Shown here one piece after another: positions 16,531-23,705 of a stretch of 24,571 nucleotides of DNA. The notes under the pieces were generated by a model. That model did not search any database. It was given only the letters and a program-made list of their open reading frames with translations, and was not told the DNA's origin. Positions within the stretch are counted from its first letter, which is position 1. The number at the start of each line of letters is the position of its first letter. This DNA is from a virus: the IMG/VR virus record IMGVR_UViG_3300032516_000193, positions 1-24,571 of that record; one strand, written 5' to 3'. Made by a program: the position numbers and the translations under genes.

Positions 16531-17010
16531 TTATCGGTCAAAGTCTCTATCATCATCCCTATCTTCGTCATAATCTGGCTCAGCATCAAAATCAATGGAA
16601 TTCAATATTTTATCTTCTATATCAGATTGATTTTTGTTCACATACTGTTCTACATAGACTCGCAAAGGTAATAGTTGTTCTGGTGTCAATTTGGCTACAT
16701 CCCACTCTACTTCTTGTCCCCTTTCATCTGTGACTTTCATTGAAACAGGATATTGTTCAATAATATCTACCGATGCTCCCTCTCCCGGATAACAATTCTC
16801 AGGCGGTCCATAAGTTTTTCCCTCACAACCACCATCAGCTTCATATCCAATGGTTATATTGATTAATACATAATCACCCATATTTACAATGCCCGGAATT
16901 GCTAAGTCATCTACTTCAATTTCGTAGTCTTCGTATTCACCACTAGCACCACTTTGTCTTTTACGAATTTCTTGTACAATTTCTTTTATTAGTGATTTTT
17001 TTCTTTTCAT
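16531..17010 (-). CDS. Acidic hypothetical protein in the neck operon
   Basis: A 159-aa protein of unknown function. It opens with a very basic helix, MKRKKSLIKEIVQEIRKRQ, in which the first ten residues end I-K-E, so it may carry a variant of the capsid-targeting decapeptide. A beta-rich middle follows (YEIEVDDL, GDYVLINITIGYE, VSMKVTDERGQEVEW), then LTPEQLLPLRVYVEQYV, and finally a highly acidic tail with repeated Asp/Glu/Arg (EDRDDDRDFDR). AGGAT upstream of the ATG supports the start. It lies between gp13- and gp14-like genes, so a role in neck or head completion is also possible. Confidence 0.65.
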   Translation of the reverse strand: MKRKKSLIKEIVQEIRKRQSGASGEYEDYEIEVDDLAIPGIVNMGDYVLINITIGYEADGGCEGKTYGPPENCYPGEGASVDIIEQYPVSMKVTDERGQEVEWDVAKLTPEQLLPLRVYVEQYVNKNQSDIEDKILNSIDFDAEPDYDEDRDDDRDFDR

Positions 17011-17011
17011 A

Positions 17012-18229
17012 TTATCCTATGTAAATGAATAATGGAACCCGTTTCAATGTTTCCATCATTTGTTCTGATTGTAAGGCTTGATTTTCCATTTGTTGTTTTT
17101 GACTTGTAGCTAGAAGCGATTCTCTGAGTTGTGTAATCAAATCGGTTTTTTCTTGTTGGGCTTCGCTTCTTAATTCTGCACCATCCAAAGTAACATCACC
17201 ACCCGGGATAGGAAGAGTTTGATACTTTTGACGAATAGCACCAAGAAGTTCCTTACATACAGCCAAGAAATATTTACGAATCCATTGCCTACCAACAGAG
17301 TTTAATGTATTGTAAACAACGTTATTATAGGGAATGTTAGCATAGTCAGCAACGTAACTACCTGTGTAGTGTGGGTCGCCGCCTGAGTTCAATGAACCAC
17401 TTAATCTATCTTCCCTCAACATATAGTCAAAATAAACATTAAATCCATACGTTGGAATTGGAAACAATTTCAATTTGTTATTTACCAACTCAAATGAATA
17501 TGCGCTTTTACGAACCATGTCATTAAACTCAATTGCTTGCATACGAAGCAAATCTTCAAAAATCGGAGTCATGAGAAATTGAACCGCAGGAGAATATGCA
17601 CCAAATCCTAATTCATTCAATACATTTGAATAACTCATACCCGTCATAGAAAAGGGGTCATAGACACGGGCGGAAGCAGGAGCCCGTTCATGGAATATCC
17701 TCATTACTTCAATTCTATTACAATTTTCCACTTTATCCCCCCACAAAGCTTGTAAATCATACGTTTGTTGATGAGGATACGTCGTAATGAAACCTTTTTT
17801 CCAATCTGCATATCCACCAACACCAACTTCTCTACCATATCCCTTGGCAAGTTCTATTATGTATGGTAGTGTAGTTCCGGTTACGGCTTTACCTGTAAGA
17901 TTTCCCAATGCTGTAACTTTTTGTCCTTGAAATACTTGAAGGTAATTTTGAATATTCATCTGATTGACTTGAGCTGAATATTCATTTACCGATTCTTCAT
18001 AGGCAGCATAGAAATTTACATCTAAAAGTTCAATGTCAATGACAGGATACCCAAGTCTGTATGCAGCCCAAATGGCCGCCGCTTGTGCATCGGCCTGAAA
18101 CATGAAATCGTTGTCGTAAAAGCCGAATGGCGTTTTACCTACCACCGACGAACCGCTGCCGGGCCATCTTACACGGTCTTGGTCAACTAAAGTAGTTGGA
18201 TTGGTTATTGGTTGTGTTACGTCGCTCAT
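17012..18229 (-). CDS. gp13: Neck protein, gp13-like
   Basis: A protein of about 405 aa. T4 gp13 is a neck protein needed for head completion and tail joining. The C-terminal third matches strongly by eye: RQWIRKYFLAVCKELLGAIR then PIPGGDVTLDGAELRSEAQQ, against T4 [20 protein letters not shown] then LPGGVTIDGQRLIEEA; both proteins end in a short hydrophobic x-x-x-x-G tail. Near the N-terminus RLGYPVIDIELLDVNFYAAY matches T4 [20 protein letters not shown]. The protein is about 100 residues longer than T4 gp13, mostly from a Gln-rich C-terminal segment (SQKQQMENQALQSEQ) and an N-terminal extension. ATG 18229 (MSDVTQP) is preferred to the start at 18238; neither has a good ribosome site. It is the first gene of the leftward operon. 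Confidence 0.85.
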   Translation of the reverse strand: MSDVTQPITNPTTLVDQDRVRWPGSGSSVVGKTPFGFYDNDFMFQADAQAAAIWAAYRLGYPVIDIELLDVNFYAAYEESVNEYSAQVNQMNIQNYLQVFQGQKVTALGNLTGKAVTGTTLPYIIELAKGYGREVGVGGYADWKKGFITTYPHQQTYDLQALWGDKVENCNRIEVMRIFHERAPASARVYDPFSMTGMSYSNVLNELGFGAYSPAVQFLMTPIFEDLLRMQAIEFNDMVRKSAYSFELVNNKLKLFPIPTYGFNVYFDYMLREDRLSGSLNSGGDPHYTGSYVADYANIPYNNVVYNTLNSVGRQWIRKYFLAVCKELLGAIRQKYQTLPIPGGDVTLDGAELRSEAQQEKTDLITQLRESLLATSQKQQMENQALQSEQMMETLKRVPLFIYIG

Positions 18230-18251
18230 AAAAATCACATGTATCTATCTG

Positions 18252-18259
18252 AATAAATA
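18252..18259 (+). promoter_or_regulatory. Candidate late promoter for the rightward accessory operon
   Basis: AATAAATA matches the NATAAATA form used for late genes in T4-like phages such as cyanophages. It lies 37 bases before the start at 18296, which is the first gene of the rightward operon. No other gene-free gap exists in which a promoter for that operon could sit. Confidence 0.45.
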
Positions 18260-18284
18260 TAGAAACTGATAGTGTTTATGCTTA

Positions 18285-18292
18285 TATTTATG
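18285..18292 (-). promoter_or_regulatory. Candidate late promoter for the leftward neck operon
   Basis: The minus strand reads CATAAATA, again of NATAAATA form, about 56 bases before the gp13-like start at 18229. It overlaps the first bases of the rightward transcript and faces the AATAAATA element, so the two transcripts would overlap briefly. Confidence 0.45.
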
Positions 18293-18295
18293 TCC

Positions 18296-18688
18296 ATGAT
18301 TAGCCTTAAAAGAATTATAAATGAAATTATGGAAGCATTACCTCCGATACCTCCTGCACCGCCGGCTATAATACAACAAGTTCCTTCCGTCAACACAAAT
18401 GCTATTGCCGATGCTATTTATGTGGCAGAAGGCGGTAAGAAAACAAGGTTTCCATACGGAATATCTTTGAAAAAGTCAGGAATTCAAACGGCAGATGAAG
18501 CCGACGCTAGAAAAATTTGTCTAAATACGATATCACACGCACTTAATGATTGGAGGGTTAGTGGTTCAAAAGGAAACTTCATAGATTTTTTATCACTGAG
18601 GTATTGTCATGAAAATCATAAGAACTGGGCAAAAATGGTAAAATCCATCATGATAAAACAGAAAAAAGAAAAAGAAGCCAAGAAGTAA
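18296..18688 (+). CDS. Possible lysozyme-like protein with capsid-targeting-like N-terminus
   Basis: A protein of about 130 aa. ATG 18296 is chosen over upstream GTG 18272 and ATGs 18278/18290 because it gives MISLKRIINE, the shared decapeptide with Glu at residue 10. A Pro-rich linker (ALPPIPPAPPAII) follows, then a compact domain with AIYVAEGGKKTRFPYGISLK, ARKICLNTISHALNDW, FIDFLSLRYC and NWAKMVKSIM. An AIxxAEGG...PYGI motif with a later RYC-x-x-N...NW segment is, as I recall, found in small phage and bacterial proteins that look lysozyme-like, with the Glu as candidate catalyst. I could not verify this. A muralytic enzyme carried in the virion would fit. The stop is one base before the next gene. 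Confidence 0.5.
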   Translation: MISLKRIINEIMEALPPIPPAPPAIIQQVPSVNTNAIADAIYVAEGGKKTRFPYGISLKKSGIQTADEADARKICLNTISHALNDWRVSGSKGNFIDFLSLRYCHENHKNWAKMVKSIMIKQKKEKEAKK

Positions 18689-18689
18689 T

Positions 18690-20483
18690 ATGTTAAAGGA
18701 AACCGAAAAAAAGATAAAACTCGGACTTAAGAAATTACAAGCCATCACAGGATTTGTAAACGATTCTTTTGATATAATAGCATCCGATGAACTTTCTCGT
18801 CACGATGATGTTTTGAGTCGTGGTCAGGGTTATGGTATTACTGCCAATGATAATAGATGGCGTTATCATTATGACGATGAGATTGTAAGATGGTGGGAAC
18901 TCATCCCATCTGAAAAACAGAGATTTGTAGTTGAAGAATTCCTAAAATACCAGTATAATGTTAAGGTGAAACGCCATGTTTTATACGGACAGTCACAACC
19001 GGAAGACTTTGGCGGAAACAAACTTATGGAAGAAATTAAACAGTTGATTAAAGAAGGCGTCAAAGAAAAAGCGTTGGAAGACTTTATCAGTAAGACTATT
19101 CGGGGAACTGAATGGCACGGTAAGGTATTCATCGCCGGTGGATATGTCCGTGATGAGTTCATGGGCAAAGACCCAAAAGACCTTGACTTGTTGGTAAACG
19201 CTCCAAATGGCGGAATCGAATTTGCCAAGTGGATTACCAAAAAAGTAGGAGCTTACAGAGGCGGGGCTAACGAAGAAGACCCCGGCTCTAATCCTGTAAT
19301 CTTCCCAAGATTTGGCACAGCGAAGTTTAATCTTCGTGGTGTTGTTCACAATGGTATTGACTTATCCGATATGGATATTGAGTCTGTAATGCCACGTAAA
19401 GAGGAATACACAGCAGGTTCAAGAAAGCCTACCGTAACAGGTGGAGAATTGAAAGATGACGTTGAACGTAGAGACTTTACCGTTAATAGTCTATTGAAAG
19501 ACTTATCAACGGGAGAAATCCTAGACCTTACAGGAATGGGCAAGGCTGACATTCAAGCTGGAATCGTCAGAACCCCTCTCAATCCTGACAAAATTTTCAC
19601 GGATGACCCACTTCGTATGTTGCGAGCAATTCGATTTGCTGTCAAATACAATTGGAAACTTCCAATGTTTATGTTGAGGGGATTGAAGAAGAATGCTAAT
19701 CAACTTCCAAACATTTCTCAGGAAAGAATTCGTGATGAATTGAATAAGATGTTGGTTACAGGCCATCCATCAAAGGCAATCAAAATGATGAAGGTTACAG
19801 GTTTGTTACCATTTGTCATTCCAGAACTTTTGCCTGCCGTCAAGATGGTTCAGAACAAATATCACAAAGCTGATGTGTTTCAACACACTCTTGATGTTCT
19901 TGGTAAAACCGAACCTGTATTGGTTCAACGTTTGATGGGATTGTTTCATGATATCGGCAAGACGGTTACACGTTCTGTTGAACCTGAGACAGGCGGCGTT
20001 CATTTCTACGGTCATGAAATGGAAGGTGAGAAAATGGTTGAAGAAATCATGGCTCGTCTAAAATACCCAAGAGAATTGATTGACGCCGTTAAGTTGGGCG
20101 TTCGTAACCATATGCGTCTAAAGCAGGCAGGTGATGTTGGAATTAAACTAAAAGACAAGACTCTGTTGAAGTTTCGTAATGAAATGGGCGAACAGTTGGA
20201 AAACGTCTTGAACTTGATGCATGCTGATAACATTGCTCACGCCGAAGCGTCATCTATGCCACATCAGATTGCTGGTATTCGTAAACGTTTGGAGACATTG
20301 AAAGATGTTCCTACCAAACCGAAGATGCCTATTTCTGGCTTTGACCTACAAAAAATGGGATTGAAACCCGGACCACTGTTCAAGGAAATCATTACTGCGG
20401 TTACTGATGCTTGGTATGAAAATCCCGGATTAACAAGAGAAGAAGCTTTGGACATTGCTAAAAAAGTAGCAAATATATCATGA
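18690..20483 (+). CDS. cca: tRNA nucleotidyltransferase (CCA-adding enzyme) with HD domain and N-terminal extension
   Basis: Adds or repairs the 3' CCA of tRNA from CTP and ATP. A 597-aa protein with all class II motifs: GGYVRD (150-155) with metal-binding D-L-D (164-166), RRDFTVNSLL (260-269), DPLRMLRAIRF (306-316) and SQERIRDEL (343-351). An HD phosphohydrolase domain follows (H399, H420-D421, H442, H474), as in E. coli Cca. Residues 1-122 are an extra domain absent from the usual ~410-aa enzyme; I do not recognise it. At residues 113-122 MEEIKQLIKE resembles the decapeptide of the neighbours, so either an internal start at 19026 or a protease cut there could yield a standard-size enzyme. 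The gene uses more CGT arginine codons than the next gene. The stop overlaps the next start (ATGA). Confidence 0.85.
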   Translation: MLKETEKKIKLGLKKLQAITGFVNDSFDIIASDELSRHDDVLSRGQGYGITANDNRWRYHYDDEIVRWWELIPSEKQRFVVEEFLKYQYNVKVKRHVLYGQSQPEDFGGNKLMEEIKQLIKEGVKEKALEDFISKTIRGTEWHGKVFIAGGYVRDEFMGKDPKDLDLLVNAPNGGIEFAKWITKKVGAYRGGANEEDPGSNPVIFPRFGTAKFNLRGVVHNGIDLSDMDIESVMPRKEEYTAGSRKPTVTGGELKDDVERRDFTVNSLLKDLSTGEILDLTGMGKADIQAGIVRTPLNPDKIFTDDPLRMLRAIRFAVKYNWKLPMFMLRGLKKNANQLPNISQERIRDELNKMLVTGHPSKAIKMMKVTGLLPFVIPELLPAVKMVQNKYHKADVFQHTLDVLGKTEPVLVQRLMGLFHDIGKTVTRSVEPETGGVHFYGHEMEGEKMVEEIMARLKYPRELIDAVKLGVRNHMRLKQAGDVGIKLKDKTLLKFRNEMGEQLENVLNLMHADNIAHAEASSMPHQIAGIRKRLETLKDVPTKPKMPISGFDLQKMGLKPGPLFKEIITAVTDAWYENPGLTREEALDIAKKVANIS

Positions 20484-22450
20484 TTAATCTCAAATCCATA
20501 GTTTTAGAAAATACTCGTATCAATACCTTTAAAAAGGAATTGACCGACCTTATTAAACGGTGGCGTAAATCGCCGGAAGGTGGGTATGATAAAAAACATC
20601 TGATGGATTTAATCAAACTAGCTTTAATAGAAATAGAAAAAGAAAAACACAAATCTCCATCACAAAGAGAATACGAACAAGACAAAGAAGAGTTCTTTAA
20701 TCATCACTACACAGGATTTATTGGGTCTGATGCGTATAAGAATTATGAGAAGGAAGGTGGATTGTCTTGGTTGGGAAGTAAATCTAAATACCCAAAACTT
20801 TTAGATAGGGGAACATACGGAAATTATGAAGTTGAGTTTAGACAAACAGGAGAAAAAAACCAATATACTCAACACGATGCTAATGGTGAAATCGTTCGAT
20901 ACCCAAATGGAGATATAGGATACATGACTCCGGACGAAATTAAAAAAGCAAACCTGCCAGAATATAATACTAGCATTGTAGCTTTTGTTGGTGATAAACC
21001 AATTGGTTTTGCTGGTGATGAGTTTGGAGCTGTTGGAGTGTGGGTTGAAGGTCCATATCAAAAATTGGGAATAGGCACAGATTTGTTGGATAAACATATT
21101 GAACAAAGACCAACGGTAAAAAGTGGCAGGGGAAAAATAGGTCAGATGACTAATAAAGGTATTTCCATGACCAAAAAATATTACGATTTGATGGCAAAAA
21201 GACATGGAGTAAATTGGTTTCAAAAACTAAAACAAAAACAACAAAATATAAAGGAAAGTTTTGAAGACCGAACGCCACTCCAAATTGATACGGAGAAGTT
21301 TAGGAAATCCTTAATTCAAAAATATCCACAGTTGGAGGATTTGTATTTTTACATTTCTGCTGACCGTTCATTATATCTAAGTTCTATTAGAGTTAAATTA
21401 GAAGACCGACATATGGGAGTCGGAGGGTCAGTAATAAGAGACATTAAGAAATTTGCAGATGACAGAGATTTAGTCATTACTTTATCACCAGAAGCAAAAA
21501 GAGGTTATACAAAAAAGTTGGATAGATTTTACAAAGATTTGGGATTTGTGAATAATAAAGGAAGAAAAAAAGATTATAGCCTTGGTGGTTTTTCCGGTCG
21601 TATAATGTATAGAAGACCTAAAATAAACGAATCATTCAAACTTGCTCCTAACGTTGACAGTCAATCTGAGATATTAGCTAAATTTATCGCATCGTTCTTT
21701 TTGAAATATTTTGAAACGAGAGTGCAAAACTCCAAGACAAAAACTGACCATGCGATTGTAAAATATAATGAGTATTACAAGTTAGCTAAACAATATAGAG
21801 ATGAAGGAAAGAAATTATTCAAAACTATGAGATGTGAAGAAGATACCAATTGGGGTCAGGCTTCTCTACGAGTATATCCAACGTCTGGTGTAGATGGAAA
21901 ATTTATAATGCCTGATGTAATTTTGAAAATTACAAATGGATATACAACATCAAATGGTGGATATGTGGTCCATTCAAAATCTCCACAAGATATTTACATT
22001 TTGGTCAATAGACACAGTTTTATACATTCATTTAAGAAATCTACAGAAGAATTAACGGATACAATAAAACATGAAATTAGACACGTACAACAATTTAGTG
22101 ATAATATTGGATTTCCTAAAACTAAAGTATTAAGTAAGACGGCGGATGTTTTGGGATTTAGAAATATTCATGGATATAATGCTAGAGAAAGGCATCATAT
22201 GCGTGATGTTGAATTTAAGACCAATCTTTACAGTTATAAATTTCACATTGAAAAGTTTTTGAATCGAAGTTTTCCATACAAACAATGGAAGGAAAAATTC
22301 AATGATATAGTTACAGGTAAACCAATTTACACAGGCATTGATACTTTGGAAACTATCATTGATAATTTAGAACACATGAAAAATAAAGACTTCCCACGGT
22401 GGAAATTATTCACCAAGGAATTATACAAACTAATTTTTCCAAATGGATAA
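20480..22450 (+). CDS. Multidomain polyprotein-like cargo: GNAT + GNAT + HExxH zincin-like
   Basis: A 656-aa protein. Residues 1-10, MINLKSIVLE, are the shared capsid-targeting-like decapeptide. Residues about 110-250 form a GNAT-like domain (IVAFVGDKPIGFAG; loop QKLGIGTDLL at 194-203). Residues 260-380 form a second GNAT-like domain (loop RHMGVGGSVI at 310-319; FYKDLGFV at 350-357). Residues 385-656 contain H-E-I-R-H (531-535) in TIKHEIRHVQQF, a zinc-protease HExxH site; a distal ligand may lie in the ERHHMRDVEF region. The domain borders carry N-I-K-E|S-F (256-261) and K-I-N-E|S-F (381-386), both fitting the [IL]-x-E prohead-protease rule. Domain calls are moderately sure; packaging and processing are inferred. 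It starts in an ATGA overlap and its end overlaps the next gene by 8 bases. Confidence 0.7.
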   Translation: MINLKSIVLENTRINTFKKELTDLIKRWRKSPEGGYDKKHLMDLIKLALIEIEKEKHKSPSQREYEQDKEEFFNHHYTGFIGSDAYKNYEKEGGLSWLGSKSKYPKLLDRGTYGNYEVEFRQTGEKNQYTQHDANGEIVRYPNGDIGYMTPDEIKKANLPEYNTSIVAFVGDKPIGFAGDEFGAVGVWVEGPYQKLGIGTDLLDKHIEQRPTVKSGRGKIGQMTNKGISMTKKYYDLMAKRHGVNWFQKLKQKQQNIKESFEDRTPLQIDTEKFRKSLIQKYPQLEDLYFYISADRSLYLSSIRVKLEDRHMGVGGSVIRDIKKFADDRDLVITLSPEAKRGYTKKLDRFYKDLGFVNNKGRKKDYSLGGFSGRIMYRRPKINESFKLAPNVDSQSEILAKFIASFFLKYFETRVQNSKTKTDHAIVKYNEYYKLAKQYRDEGKKLFKTMRCEEDTNWGQASLRVYPTSGVDGKFIMPDVILKITNGYTTSNGGYVVHSKSPQDIYILVNRHSFIHSFKKSTEELTDTIKHEIRHVQQFSDNIGFPKTKVLSKTADVLGFRNIHGYNARERHHMRDVEFKTNLYSYKFHIEKFLNRSFPYKQWKEKFNDIVTGKPIYTGIDTLETIIDNLEHMKNKDFPRWKLFTKELYKLIFPNG

Positions 22451-23705
22451 ACTAATAAACATACTATTTGAGAGTTTAGAGGATAGAGAGAAAAATATCC
22501 AAAAATGGCTCGATAATTTAATAGATAATGCGCCCGGTAAAGATAGGGGTGAGAAACTTCAATATCTGTGGGATAAAGACCCACGGTGGGGTAAAGTTGT
22601 TAAGGCTTTGCGTAATTTCAATAGATACAAGCCACCACATCCAGAAGCTTACAAGGCAAAATTTCAAGCCGACCATTACTATGTTCGATTTGGCGACATT
22701 CCAAAAAGTGGTAAATCTTCAAATCATGTAACCGGTGGATTTGAAAAAGGAATAAGTGCGTATCCTGTGAAGTGGAATACTAAACGTGGTATGTGGGAAT
22801 TGGATACAAGTCAGTTAAGTGATATAGGATTGAATACTTTGGATAGTTTGATAGGAGACTTTTTTGATAAAAAAGGAAGACCCATTTATTTGATACAAGG
22901 TCAATCGTTGGAAGATTTGGGTATTCATGATGATGAACCACTTTTGGACTTGAATAAAATCAAAGTCATCAAAAAATTGAATCCAGAAGAAATTTGGATT
23001 GAACATTATGGAGGCAATGATTGGGGTAACATTGATGAAGTAGTTGGTAAGGTGTTTCTAAGAGAAAATATTGAGTTTGATAAAGGAGACACAGTAATGA
23101 GGATACAAACACCAAAGGGTGAGTATCGTGTCAGAGTTTTTAAGTTTGTAAGGGATGGGATTGTCAAATACAACTATGATATCAACTCTCCACCCGACCA
23201 TTATGCAGACTATCATGGCAAAAAGATTGGTGTAGGTGGAACGGTTCATTTGGGGCCAGCTAGCACAAACGCAGAACAGATATATGCTGCGTTAGCAGAA
23301 CAGTTGAAAAAACTAGGCCTTCCTTATACTCAGGCCTTGAAATTGAAGGTGGTTGATACCAATACTCCTGAGAATAAGGCGTTCTTGGATAAATTGGGCA
23401 CTGTAATAGATGATTTCAAGAAAGAAATGCAAAAGCCAGAAAACCAACCGAAACCATTTGGCGCTGGCCCACCAGAATACAGTCAATGGATTCGTGGTGA
23501 AGATATTAAGAATGGTAGAGTAAAATGGGTAATAGAGAACTATGGCGACTTCTGGATAGTCATTAAATGGTCGGCGTCTCCAAGAGAAACCATGAAAGCT
23601 AGTGAGTTTTTGAAGAATTACGAACAAATTATATCTGGTAAGAAAGCGAAGGGTGACTATGCTATGGAAGTATTTATAAGAAACGAACCATTCAGAGGAA
23701 TATGA
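22443..23705 (+). CDS. Hypothetical two-part protein with capsid-targeting-like N-terminus
   Basis: A 420-aa protein. MDKLINILFE at the start fits the shared decapeptide (Glu at 10, L-F-E). Residues 11-208 contain YYVRFGDIPKSGKSSNHVTG (79-98), E-K-G-I-S-A-Y (101-107) and IYLIQGQSLEDLGIHDDEPL (148-167). The Arg/Gly start, S-x-N and E-x-G-x-S blocks are loosely reminiscent of ADP-ribosyltransferase-like folds, but I cannot support that family. L-R-E|N at 206-209 could be an internal prohead-protease site. Residues 209-420 form a second soluble part, with VGGTVHLGPAS, AEQIYAALAEQLKKLG and two Trp-rich strands (VKWVIENYGDFWIVIKW). The start overlaps the previous gene by 8 bases and lacks an evident ribosome site. 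Function unknown. Confidence 0.65.
   Translation: MDKLINILFESLEDREKNIQKWLDNLIDNAPGKDRGEKLQYLWDKDPRWGKVVKALRNFNRYKPPHPEAYKAKFQADHYYVRFGDIPKSGKSSNHVTGGFEKGISAYPVKWNTKRGMWELDTSQLSDIGLNTLDSLIGDFFDKKGRPIYLIQGQSLEDLGIHDDEPLLDLNKIKVIKKLNPEEIWIEHYGGNDWGNIDEVVGKVFLRENIEFDKGDTVMRIQTPKGEYRVRVFKFVRDGIVKYNYDINSPPDHYADYHGKKIGVGGTVHLGPASTNAEQIYAALAEQLKKLGLPYTQALKLKVVDTNTPENKAFLDKLGTVIDDFKKEMQKPENQPKPFGAGPPEYSQWIRGEDIKNGRVKWVIENYGDFWIVIKWSASPRETMKASEFLKNYEQIISGKKAKGDYAMEVFIRNEPFRGI
23693..23700 (+). promoter_or_regulatory. Ribosome binding site of the 2H phosphoesterase gene
   Basis: CAGAGGAA lies just before the ATGATGA stop/start overlap. It serves the tandem ATGs at 23702 and 23705, either of which preserves the decapeptide. 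It is the clearest Shine-Dalgarno match in the rightward operon. Confidence 0.5.

Noticed and set aside
16527-16595. Longer N-terminus for the gp14-like protein
   Set aside because: It overlaps the upstream gene by 65 bases and adds a Met/Ile-rich stretch. The GRYFSDRD start directly after the upstream stop is more plausible.
18869-20455. Several minus-strand open frames opposite the cca gene
   Set aside because: All lie antisense to a gene with complete catalytic motifs and have no ribosome sites or recognisable domains.
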